Source of the DNA: Lachnospiraceae bacterium
GTDB taxonomy: Bacteria > Bacillota > Clostridia > Lachnospirales > Lachnospiraceae
Length of the DNA: 29,860 nt
Assembly: GCA_009774375.1 (NCBI GenBank)
Contig: VSNO01000036.1
Location: forward strand, 1 to 29,860
Reading direction: 5' to 3'
The stretch's first letter is position 1, and the number at the start of each line of letters is the position of its first letter. The position numbers and the translations under genes were made by a program. The notes below the pieces were generated by a model. It saw only the letters and a program-made list of their open reading frames with translations. It was not told the DNA's origin and did no database searches. Shown here one piece after another: positions 14,933 through 23,311 of this stretch.

Positions 14933-16963
14933 ATGAATACAGAACCGATTTATGAATTGCGCGAGCGTCTTCGCGCGGCTGCTATGGCAGGAACAAGCCT
15001 GCTGTCTGAGGATTTTCGATTGAAGCGCGCCTGTGAGGCATTCAAGCCGCTGGAGAAGGCTTCGCCTGTATTTGCCAAGGTAGGACAGTTGGCGGCGAAG
15101 CTGACAGAGCCGGACTGCCAGGATCCGCAGGGAGCGCTGCTGGATGCGATCACGCTGGTGGATGCTGTCATATGCACACTTGGCACAGTGGATGTGGCGG
15201 GGGAGATCGAATATGCCGGGGTACTGAACACGGAGGAAAACATGGGCAGTCTGATCGTCAATGCGCCGTATTCCACCTTGAAGGAACTGCTGGAGGCGCT
15301 GACGACATCGGGCAGCGGTCATTATGGGACGGTGTGCGATACACATGATCATCACCCGGAGCTTTTTCGGGATTATCGCGTGAAGCACACGCTGGTGCAG
15401 GCGCTGGGCGCTTCCTATTCCGAACTTGCGGAAGATGTGGAGCATTGGCTGATCGAAGATGACGACAAGACGATCCTGCCGGCGCTGTATAAAGATTTTG
15501 ACCCAAAAGGAAAGAAAGAGATGGTGCGCCGCGTCAGGGTGATCGGCGCGCTTGCAGGCGCTGATGCCAACGATTTTTATATCAAAATGCTTGGAGAGGC
15601 GCAGAAAGATGTGCGCACAGAGTTGATCAAGGCGCTCCGCTATGAGCCGGGCAATGTCTCACTGCTCCTGGATCTGTCCAAAACGGAAAAAGGAAAGAAC
15701 AAGGACAAGGTTTATGAGATGCTCGCGGCGGTACAGGATGAGCGTGTAAAAGATTTTTACAGAGAGCTTGCAAAGAAAAAGCCGGACAATGCCTTAAAAT
15801 ATCTGCGAAATACAACGGCAGAATGGGCGGCAGAGCTGGTGGCTGATCTCTCTGATGATATGGTCGCCAAACTGGATACTGCGGCCAGTGTCCCGGAAAA
15901 AGAAAAGCAGGAGCTATTGGGCAGGCTGCGGTCTGTTGTGCGCGCTCTTTTCGGAAAAGGGGGAACGCGGATCTGTGAATGCTACCGGAACCTGCTCGCA
16001 CAAAAAGAAAAAATCAATGCGCTGCTCAGAGAAACATGGAAAGAACCCAAAAATTCGTATGAAAAGGATGTCCTGCAGTATGGCGCGCTGATGCCCCCGC
16101 AATTCTGGTACAAGACAAAGGGCATGGATATCGAGGCCTCACTTGGGAAATTTCTGCATCATTCTGTCATAGTGAACCCGGATCCGGCGCTGCAGGCGCT
16201 TGCGCTGGAACTGTATCAGAATGGAAATTCCGGGAAGACAAACGCAAAATTCCTGTCGGCCGCCGCGACGGTAAAACTTTCTGGAGATGAGAATTGCGTG
16301 GACTGGCTCGAAAGGCAGACTACGGAAAAAGTGCTGCTTATCTCAAAACGTTCCGGAGAGCGTCTGATGGCAGTCATAGAGGCTGTGAATTATATTATGT
16401 GGGACAGAAAAGAGAACAGGTATCATCTGTATGGTTCTTATGTGGATTGCGATCCGGAAGATTTACATGCGGGAAGGTGGAATGGACTGGTCTATGAGGA
16501 TGACTTTTATTCTGATTACGGCAATGTTGAGAGGAATATCGAACTGCCGCACGCAGGAGAGCTGATCGGCTGGCTGATCAGACAGGAAGCGTCGCAGCAG
16601 CTGGAGAAGGTACTGGCGCAGCTGGCGCCGGCGAACGACGAGGCGCTGTGCAGGGAAATAGGGGAATATTTTTATCAGAGGATATTGAACGCATCGAACA
16701 ACGACAGGAACCGGCTTGTGAATTATCTGAAGCTGTGCGGCTGGAAAGACTGCAGGGGGCTGGGCGTAAACGTTGTAAAAAAAGATCCGGGCATCACGAT
16801 GTGGAACCTCTATGGCTGGCTGATAAGCCTGCCTGGCAGTAAAGAGGCGATCATGGAGGAGATGCGTACAGTCTGCCGCATGATAAAGAGCGGTGAGCTG
16901 AAGGTGAAAAAATTGAACACGGAAGAGCTGGAAGGATACATGGACAGATGGTATATGGCATAG
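14933..16963 (+). CDS. Large helical-repeat (HEAT-like) protein of the MoxR/vWA cluster
   Basis: This 676-residue soluble protein has no signal peptide or membrane helix. Much of it reads as amphipathic helix pairs typical of HEAT-like repeats, for example DYRVKHTLVQALGASYSELA, RRVRVIGALAGADANDFYIK and DVRTELIKALRYEP (about 148-245). No catalytic motif was recognised. It lies between the SWIM/AAA genes and the MoxR gene, so it may act as a scaffold or substrate-recognition subunit; that is inference. E. coli has a different large protein (YehI, DUF4132) in its comparable locus. GGAGG (14919-14923) lies 9 nt before the ATG. Confidence 0.7.
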   Translation: MNTEPIYELRERLRAAAMAGTSLLSEDFRLKRACEAFKPLEKASPVFAKVGQLAAKLTEPDCQDPQGALLDAITLVDAVICTLGTVDVAGEIEYAGVLNTEENMGSLIVNAPYSTLKELLEALTTSGSGHYGTVCDTHDHHPELFRDYRVKHTLVQALGASYSELAEDVEHWLIEDDDKTILPALYKDFDPKGKKEMVRRVRVIGALAGADANDFYIKMLGEAQKDVRTELIKALRYEPGNVSLLLDLSKTEKGKNKDKVYEMLAAVQDERVKDFYRELAKKKPDNALKYLRNTTAEWAAELVADLSDDMVAKLDTAASVPEKEKQELLGRLRSVVRALFGKGGTRICECYRNLLAQKEKINALLRETWKEPKNSYEKDVLQYGALMPPQFWYKTKGMDIEASLGKFLHHSVIVNPDPALQALALELYQNGNSGKTNAKFLSAAATVKLSGDENCVDWLERQTTEKVLLISKRSGERLMAVIEAVNYIMWDRKENRYHLYGSYVDCDPEDLHAGRWNGLVYEDDFYSDYGNVERNIELPHAGELIGWLIRQEASQQLEKVLAQLAPANDEALCREIGEYFYQRILNASNNDRNRLVNYLKLCGWKDCRGLGVNVVKKDPGITMWNLYGWLISLPGSKEAIMEEMRTVCRMIKSGELKVKKLNTEELEGYMDRWYMA

Positions 16964-17001
16964 CAGGCGCAAGGCGGCTATTTTGAAAAATGGAGGGAAA
17001 T

Positions 17002-18084
17002 ATGAGCGAAGAATTATTGAGACTGCCGGCGGAGCAGTTGTTTCAGAACGAGATTGATGCTTTGATCGCGGCGGAGAAAAATCCGGTTCCGTCAGGGTGG
17101 CGCATGTCACCCCAGTCTGTAAAGACGTATATCTGCGGGGGAAAGGCTGGAAAGACGAAGATCACACCCAAATACATAGGGCATGAGCGGCTTGTGGAGA
17201 TCGCGATATCGACACTTGTGACAGACAGGGCGCTATTGCTGATCGGGGAGCCGGGAACTGCGAAAAGCTGGCTTTCCGAGCATCTGACAGCGGCTATTAA
17301 CGGCGATTCCACCAAGGTGATACAGGGAACTGCAGGAACGACGGAGGAACAGATCAAGTACTCGTGGAATTATGCGATGCTGATCGCGCAGGGACCGTCG
17401 CATGCGGCGATGCTCAAGAGTCCGGTATTCAATGCGATGGAGACCGGAACCATCGCGCGCGTCGAGGAGATCTCGCGCTGTGCGTCGGAGGTTCAGGACG
17501 CGCTGATCTCCATTTTGTCAGAAAAGAGGATCTCTGTCCCCGAGCTTGCGGTGGAAGTGGCGGCGAAAAAGGGTTTCTCGGTGATCGCGACGGCAAACAC
17601 GAGGGATAAGGGTGTCAACGAGATGTCCGCCGCGCTCAAGCGCCGTTTCAACATCGTGGTGCTCCCTGCGCCCGCGAATCTGGATTCCGAGATGGAGATC
17701 GTGAGAACCCGTGTGACACAGCTGTCCGAAAATCTGGACCTGAATGCGAAACTGCCCGAGGATGAAGTGATCGAGAAGGTGTGCACGATATTCAGGGAGC
17801 TGCGCCGCGGGGAGACGCTGGACCGTGCGCAGAAGGTGAAGGGGACATCGGGTGTGCTCTCCACCGCGGAGGCGATATCGCTCCTGTGCAACAGCATGGC
17901 GCTGGCAGGAAGCTTTGGAAACGGTACGATCACCAACGAGGATCTGGCGGCAGCACTGCAGGGAGCTGTCATCAAGGACGAGGAAAAGGATCAGGTGGCA
18001 TGGAAGGAGTATCTGGAAAATGTCATGAAGAAGCGCGGATCCGAGTGGCTGGGACTGTACAAGGCGTGCAGGAAGCTTGAATGA
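17002..18084 (+). CDS. MoxR-type AAA+ ATPase (YehL-like)
   Basis: This 360-residue AAA+ ATPase of the MoxR group has P-loop GEPGTAKS (82-89), a sensor-1 region IATANTRDKG (195-204) and an arginine-finger region ALKRRFN (211-217). MoxR ATPases act as chaperone-like hexamers with vWA proteins, as in RavA-ViaA, and a vWA gene is in this cluster. The Walker B position reads ARVEEISR (152-159), with Glu in place of the usual first Asp. ATG 17002 is preferred: GGAGGG (16992-16997) is its ribosome binding site, while the ATG at 16990 has none. The stop overlaps the next gene by 4 nt (ATGA), implying coupled translation. Confidence 0.92.
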   Translation: MSEELLRLPAEQLFQNEIDALIAAEKNPVPSGWRMSPQSVKTYICGGKAGKTKITPKYIGHERLVEIAISTLVTDRALLLIGEPGTAKSWLSEHLTAAINGDSTKVIQGTAGTTEEQIKYSWNYAMLIAQGPSHAAMLKSPVFNAMETGTIARVEEISRCASEVQDALISILSEKRISVPELAVEVAAKKGFSVIATANTRDKGVNEMSAALKRRFNIVVLPAPANLDSEMEIVRTRVTQLSENLDLNAKLPEDEVIEKVCTIFRELRRGETLDRAQKVKGTSGVLSTAEAISLLCNSMALAGSFGNGTITNEDLAAALQGAVIKDEEKDQVAWKEYLENVMKKRGSEWLGLYKACRKLE

Positions 18085-20357
18085 AAGTGCAGAAAGCCGC
18101 AAAGAACAGAATCGCTGTATGTGCCATCGGTTTTGCCGTGATCCTGACTGCCGCTTTTCTCATCGTCAGATTTTGTGCGCCGGGAAAGGAGCCGGTCGAA
18201 GTGAAAACGGATCAGGATGCCAGGGATGTGTACCAGATCGCGGTACTGGAGGATCTCGAAGGTTTTATCAGGAAAGTGAGAGATGGGGAGACAGATCTCG
18301 ACGCGCAGCTCACAGCGGATATTTTTCTGAATGATCCATCTGATCATGAGAACTGGGGACAGACACCACCAGCGTATCAGTGTCCTATGATACCGGAGTA
18401 TAGTGGGACTTTTGACGGAAACGGCTACTCGCTGATCGGCTATTATTCTGCGCATCACCCTGTTTTTGAAGAGGTAACGGAGGGAGGGTGTATTCGGGAT
18501 CTCAACATCCGTCTGTCATACTTTTCGGTCTCATATGAAAACAGGGATATCCCGGATCAGGAGAGTGACGCGGATGACGAGGCGGGCATCCATGTAGCGG
18601 CGGGCTTATGTGGATTTAATTACGGAAAGATCGAGAACTGTGCTGTCGAGGGAACCGTGCTTGGCGACGGGATGGCGGCGGGCATCGTGGCTTATAATGG
18701 AGGGCTTGTGAAGGACTGCTCATTCTCGGGAACGGTCGAGGGCGGAAGATGTATGCTGCGCCCGGAAGAGTCGTTTGACATCGACCGCCCCAGATGGCAT
18801 GCCGGAGGTATCGTTATAAACAATTACAAAAGTGGAACGATCAGCGGATGTGTGAACCGTGGCGAGATCACACTGCACACAGGCGGCTTGAAAATATGGC
18901 GGTCTGGGGGCGGCTATGCGGACAGGATCCAGATCGAGTCCTGTGCCGGCGGTCTTGCGGGCAGAAATAATGGTCTTATGGCAGACTGTACGAACGAGGG
19001 AACGGTCTCTAGCGCAAGGGTTCTAGGGGGGATCGCCGGGGCAAATTCCGGCGATATCCGCGACTGTGCGAACAAGGGCAGTGTCATCATGCTGTCGGAG
19101 GCAGAAGATATCAAAGCGGATTATATGGGACGTGAGGAGTATGCCGCCGCAGGGATCAGCGGGTACAATACGGGCGGTATTTCCAACTGTTACAACGCAG
19201 GTTCTGTCCGCATGGAAGAGGGCGAAGATAAGGGATATGTCTACGGGATCTCCCAGAATATGAGTGCCTGGTTTGACAATGCGGGCGGGTGCGTGAACTG
19301 CTATTATCTTGCCGGTAAGACGGAGCAGCGATATCGGTATTCCGGTGTCTATCAATTGTCGGAAAGAGAGATGGAGGACATCGGGTCATATCTTTATGGA
19401 GCACGCGCCCTAGCCGATACCGAGGGGTACCGCACGCTGTATGCGGGGATGGATGTAGCGGGAACCGGGGAGACGGATTACATCAGACTCTCTGTCGGCC
19501 CGGAGGAAGATATGGTCTACAAGGTAAAGGCGGGCGACAGTCTGTGGAAGATCGCGGAGGATCTTTACGGCGATGGCAGCTACTACGACCGGCTGATCCT
19601 GCCAAAGGAGAGCGGGGATAAGGCTGTCATCCATCCGGAGGACGAGGTGGTCGTGCCGCATCTGGAGTACTATCTGCTGCGGGCGTTGGACGAGAGGTCA
19701 TTTGGCGGTGTTGAGGCAAGGGGGAAGGACGGATCAATTGATGCGGCTGCGTCTTTTGCCAAAAAGGAGTCTGCCGGCTGGCTGTATGTCTATTACCTGG
19801 CGGAGACGGCAGGAGACAAAGGCATGTCGGTGATCACGCCGTCGCAGGAGGAAAGCGATACATGGCTGATGGCAGATGCGGAGCCTGCGGTTTTTCCGTC
19901 GTGTATCTTTTTTCAGGTGACGTCGAACGAGGAGGGCGATTTCTTTGCCGGGGACTGGAAAAAGGCACAGGAGAGTATCCGCGCCAGTGCAGGGCATTAT
20001 CTTGGCAGTGACTGCTGGGGGCTTCATTTTTACAGATACATGCTGGATAATGGGGAAAAGCTGTACGGATACTCGTTTCGCTGTTATGCGTACCAGCCTG
20101 GCATAGCCCAAAAGCAGGTTCTGGACTGCGCCGTTTTTTACCGCATGCGGGAAGGACTGCTTGCGGAGTTTATCGGCGTGGAGGAACACCGTCAGGAATC
20201 GGATCTGCCTGCGGCTGTCCGTTATCTGGCGGCGATCGTGGATCAGGAGATCCAGGTCGCCGAGGAGCCGGTATACGATCCCGGCATGTATCTTGGCAGG
20301 GAATACTGGGCGTTTCCATCGCTGCATAATCCCTTTGCGATCGTAAAAAACGGGTGA
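18081..20357 (+). CDS. Membrane-anchored GLUG-like/LysM repeat protein
   Basis: This 758-residue protein starts with a basic tip and one hydrophobic segment (about 9-30), a signal anchor or uncleaved signal that would place the rest outside the cell. A beta-helix-like region (about 110-440) repeats units such as AGIVAYNGGLVKDCSFSGTV and AGISGYNTGGISNCYNAGSV, resembling GLUG repeats of surface proteins. A LysM domain follows (about 478-530: YKVKAGDSLWKIAEDLYGDG), suggesting peptidoglycan binding. The last 220 residues are not recognised. There is no convincing lipobox. The 4-nt overlap with the MoxR gene ties the two, so an extracellular protein may be a client or sensor of the cytoplasmic ATPase; that is inference. 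Confidence 0.82.
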   Translation: MKVQKAAKNRIAVCAIGFAVILTAAFLIVRFCAPGKEPVEVKTDQDARDVYQIAVLEDLEGFIRKVRDGETDLDAQLTADIFLNDPSDHENWGQTPPAYQCPMIPEYSGTFDGNGYSLIGYYSAHHPVFEEVTEGGCIRDLNIRLSYFSVSYENRDIPDQESDADDEAGIHVAAGLCGFNYGKIENCAVEGTVLGDGMAAGIVAYNGGLVKDCSFSGTVEGGRCMLRPEESFDIDRPRWHAGGIVINNYKSGTISGCVNRGEITLHTGGLKIWRSGGGYADRIQIESCAGGLAGRNNGLMADCTNEGTVSSARVLGGIAGANSGDIRDCANKGSVIMLSEAEDIKADYMGREEYAAAGISGYNTGGISNCYNAGSVRMEEGEDKGYVYGISQNMSAWFDNAGGCVNCYYLAGKTEQRYRYSGVYQLSEREMEDIGSYLYGARALADTEGYRTLYAGMDVAGTGETDYIRLSVGPEEDMVYKVKAGDSLWKIAEDLYGDGSYYDRLILPKESGDKAVIHPEDEVVVPHLEYYLLRALDERSFGGVEARGKDGSIDAAASFAKKESAGWLYVYYLAETAGDKGMSVITPSQEESDTWLMADAEPAVFPSCIFFQVTSNEEGDFFAGDWKKAQESIRASAGHYLGSDCWGLHFYRYMLDNGEKLYGYSFRCYAYQPGIAQKQVLDCAVFYRMREGLLAEFIGVEEHRQESDLPAAVRYLAAIVDQEIQVAEEPVYDPGMYLGREYWAFPSLHNPFAIVKNG

Positions 20358-20387
20358 GGAACATATATTAAGAGTAGGAGTGGGGAT

Positions 20388-22637
20388 ATGAAAAATCCAA
20401 ATTTTTTCGGAATACGGCATCTGTCGCCTGCCGGAGCATATTATCTGAAAGGATTTCTCGATGAGAAGAGACCGAAACTTGTTCTGGTGGAGGGGCCGAG
20501 CGATTTTGGAGATATGCTCTCCGACATGGTGCGCGGGGAGACAAAACCGCCGATCGCAGTGCTCGCGTACACAAAAGAAGCGCCTGTGAGGACGGTTCTG
20601 TATCCTTTTGCAGAGTACTCACCGGAATATCAGGCGATCTGGTGGTGTCATGAGCATCATGTGGAGTGCCGTTTCATGGATCTGCCCTCGGAAACCTTTC
20701 TGGCGATCCCCGAATGCGGTATGCAGGAAGCGGAGGGGGAGGAGGCACGGGTCAGTGTCTATGAGCAGCTCGACCAGAAGAGCGGTGAGGACGGGCACGA
20801 TACATTCTGGGAGCGCGTCATGGAACAGGCGGGGAGCATGGAAGCTTATCATGTGGGGGCGAACAATTTTGGCGCCAATATCAGAAGTCTCACGGAAGGA
20901 AAAGAAAATGACTGGGCGGAGACGGTGCTCCGCGAGGCGTATATGCGCCAGCAGATCAGGAAGGCTGTGGACGCCGGCATGGAACCGCAGGACATTGTCG
21001 TGGTGACAGGCTCCTATCACGTGGAGGGGCTCAAAAGCTGGCAGGACGCCGATGAGGATCTGTCCGGGATGCCTAAGGTGGAGGCAAACCATACCCTGAT
21101 GCCGTACTCGTATTACCGTCTTTCGACGAGAGCGGGATATGGCGCCGGCAACAAGGCGCCCGCCTACTATGCGCTCTTGTGGGAAGGGCTGAATAAGGGC
21201 GAGCCGATGTATGCGGTCTACAGCTATCTGATACGTCTTGCCAAATACCAGCGCGAAAAAGGAAATCCGGTCTCGTCGGCTTCGGTGATCGAGGCAGTCC
21301 GGCTGGCGATGTCCCTGGCACAGCTTCGGGGCGGGACGATCGCGTCGCTGCGCGATCTGCGCGATGCGGCGGAGACCTGTATCGGAGAGGGAAGTGTGTC
21401 CAATATTATCCTCGCGACTGCCGACACGGAGATCGGAACGGCGATCGGGGCGCTGCCTGACGGGGTGAGCCGCACCAGTATCCAGGAGGATTTTTACAGA
21501 CAGTTAAAGGATCTGAAGCTTGAGAAGTACCGCGATATCACGGCGCAGGATCTGATGCTCGACCTGCGTGAGAACAGGCGTGTCAGTTCAGAGAAGTCCG
21601 CTTTTATCGACCTGCACCGATCGTTTTTCCTGCACCGGCTCCGGGTCATCAAGGTGAGCTTTGCCCAGCAGCAGGCGGTCAGCCAGGACAATGCGACATG
21701 GTCGGAGCACTGGGTGGTGCGGTGGACGCCGGAGGCGGAGATCGAGCTGGTGGAGTCGGCTTTGAAGGGCGACACGATTGACGGTGCGGCTTCGTTTGCC
21801 ATGAAGGAGCGCGTGGAGAACGCGGGGAACATGGGAGACATTGCGCTTGTCATAGAGGATGCCTGCTGCTGTGGCATGGAGAAAGCGGTCAGCTACGCGA
21901 CGGCAGCATTGCAGCGAATGGCGGTGGACGCCGCCTCGGTGGAGGACCTGGCAAAGACAGCGCAGCGGCTGTCGGTGGTCGTACAGTATGGAAATATCCG
22001 CAGGATCGATGCGAAACCTTTGGAACCGATCCTGCAGCAGTTGTTTTACAGAGCCTGTCTGATTCTGGAACAGGCCTGCGTGTGCGATGACGCGGCGAGC
22101 AAGGTGATCATCACGGCGATGGAGCAGCTCAACAGCGCGGAGCTGGCACATGATTTTCTGGACAATGCGGAGTGGATCAAGGTACTTGACAATATTTCGG
22201 AGCGGGACGACCTGAACACGAAGCTGTCGGGTTTTGCGGCGGCGATCCTGCTGGAGCGCGGCAGCATGGACACGCAGCAGCTCCGCACGGAGGTGTCAAG
22301 GCGTCTGTCAAAGGGGATTCCCGCGGATCTGGGCGCCGGCTGGTTTGAGGGTCTGGCGATGAAGAACAGGTATGCACTGATCGCCAGGCTGTCCCTGTGG
22401 GAGAGCCTGAACGATTACCTCGACACGCTGGACGATGAGGAGTTCAAGCGCGCCCTGGTGTTCCTGCGCCGCGCTTTTGCGGATTTCTCCGCGGCGGAGA
22501 AGGACCAGATCGCGGAAAATCTCGGCGAGATCCTGGGGCTGAACGGTCAGGAGGTCAGCGAGGCAGTGAACGCCGTGCTCGACGAGAGTGCGCAGGAGAT
22601 GATCGAGGGTCTGGATGATTTTGATTTTGACTTGTAA
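20388..22637 (+). CDS. DUF5682-type protein with TraB/ChaN-like motifs (YehM-like)
   Basis: This 749-residue protein resembles the DUF5682 family, which is regularly encoded between MoxR and vWA genes and includes E. coli YehM. Its first 220 residues have a pattern like the TraB/ChaN superfamily: FFGIRHLSPAGAYYL with His11, LVLVEGPSD with Glu35, and VVVTGSYHVEGL with His211. These could form a metal or catalytic site. The remaining 500 residues are mostly helical and no other motif was recognised. No activity has been established for the family to my knowledge. TAGGAG (20375-20380) lies 7 nt before the ATG. Confidence 0.82.
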   Translation: MKNPNFFGIRHLSPAGAYYLKGFLDEKRPKLVLVEGPSDFGDMLSDMVRGETKPPIAVLAYTKEAPVRTVLYPFAEYSPEYQAIWWCHEHHVECRFMDLPSETFLAIPECGMQEAEGEEARVSVYEQLDQKSGEDGHDTFWERVMEQAGSMEAYHVGANNFGANIRSLTEGKENDWAETVLREAYMRQQIRKAVDAGMEPQDIVVVTGSYHVEGLKSWQDADEDLSGMPKVEANHTLMPYSYYRLSTRAGYGAGNKAPAYYALLWEGLNKGEPMYAVYSYLIRLAKYQREKGNPVSSASVIEAVRLAMSLAQLRGGTIASLRDLRDAAETCIGEGSVSNIILATADTEIGTAIGALPDGVSRTSIQEDFYRQLKDLKLEKYRDITAQDLMLDLRENRRVSSEKSAFIDLHRSFFLHRLRVIKVSFAQQQAVSQDNATWSEHWVVRWTPEAEIELVESALKGDTIDGAASFAMKERVENAGNMGDIALVIEDACCCGMEKAVSYATAALQRMAVDAASVEDLAKTAQRLSVVVQYGNIRRIDAKPLEPILQQLFYRACLILEQACVCDDAASKVIITAMEQLNSAELAHDFLDNAEWIKVLDNISERDDLNTKLSGFAAAILLERGSMDTQQLRTEVSRRLSKGIPADLGAGWFEGLAMKNRYALIARLSLWESLNDYLDTLDDEEFKRALVFLRRAFADFSAAEKDQIAENLGEILGLNGQEVSEAVNAVLDESAQEMIEGLDDFDFDL

Positions 22638-22660
22638 ATAATGTAGGAATGAGGAAGAAT

Positions 22661-22903
22661 ATGCAGAAAAGTATAGATTATTTACTGGAAGATCTGGATG
22701 AAGGGGATTATGATAAGGTTGTTTCCTATATCGAATTTTTAGTGGATGCTAAAAAGAAAAAGAGGAAAGAAGAGCGGGCGGCGGAGGAACAGGTAGATGT
22801 TGACATGATTGTAGCTTCTCTGGTTGGTTCTATTCCGGATACGGGTAAAACGCTGGAAGAATACAGAAGTGAGAGGTTAAAAAAGTATGAAATATCTGAT
22901 TGA
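22661..22903 (+). CDS. Antitoxin of a PIN-type toxin-antitoxin pair
   Basis: This 80-residue acidic-to-mixed protein has an N-terminal helical part (SIDYLLEDLDEGDYDKVVSYIEFL) and a C-terminal tail LEEYRSERLKKYEISD. That tail is the kind that wraps and inhibits the partner toxin in small type II antitoxins. Its end overlaps the PIN toxin gene by 17 nt, typical for coupled toxin-antitoxin genes. ATG 22661 is chosen because GAGG (22651-22654) precedes it by 6 nt; an ATG at 22649 has no proper ribosome binding site. The DNA is A+T-rich (20 G+C of 60 on 22681-22740) compared with the end of the preceding gene (37 of 60 on 22381-22440). Confidence 0.8.
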   Translation: MQKSIDYLLEDLDEGDYDKVVSYIEFLVDAKKKKRKEERAAEEQVDVDMIVASLVGSIPDTGKTLEEYRSERLKKYEISD

Positions 22904-23300
22904 TACCAATGTTATTCTCGATGTGCTTCTAAAAAGAGAACCTTTTTACAAGAGTTGTGCCAGTGTACTGACTTTGGCACGACGTAAGGAAATTGAGTTG
23001 TATGTATCAGCATCTGCGATCACGGATATATATTATATCGCGAATCAGGCACTGAGAGATAGGGCAGAAGTCAAAAGTCTTATTGTTAAATTGATAAAAG
23101 TAGTTTCGGTAGCGGGTATTTCGGAAGATGAGATACAAAAGGCACTTGCGCTGCCATGGAAAGATTTTGAGGATTCTGTACAGTATTCAGTTGCTTTACT
23201 GCAGAAAATGGATGGGATTGTAACGCGGAATCCTAAGGATTATAAAGAGGCAGAAATGAAAGTGTGGGATCCGGAAGAAATCGTATCGTGGTGGAACTGA
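22887..23300 (+). CDS. PIN-domain toxin (VapC-like ribonuclease)
   Basis: This 137-residue PIN-domain protein, presumably an RNase toxin, begins MKYLIDTNVILDVLL with the first catalytic Asp6. Further expected acids lie in SAITDIYYI, DFEDSVQYSVA and near the end in DGIVTRNPKDY. All PIN-type positions appear intact, so it should be active unless held by the antitoxin encoded just upstream with a 17-nt overlap. The stop TGA (23298-23300) directly abuts the GGAGG of the vWA gene. The pair interrupts the cluster between the DUF5682-like and vWA genes. Confidence 0.88.
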   Translation: MKYLIDTNVILDVLLKREPFYKSCASVLTLARRKEIELYVSASAITDIYYIANQALRDRAEVKSLIVKLIKVVSVAGISEDEIQKALALPWKDFEDSVQYSVALLQKMDGIVTRNPKDYKEAEMKVWDPEEIVSWWN

Positions 23301-23311
23301 GGAGGATTCAT

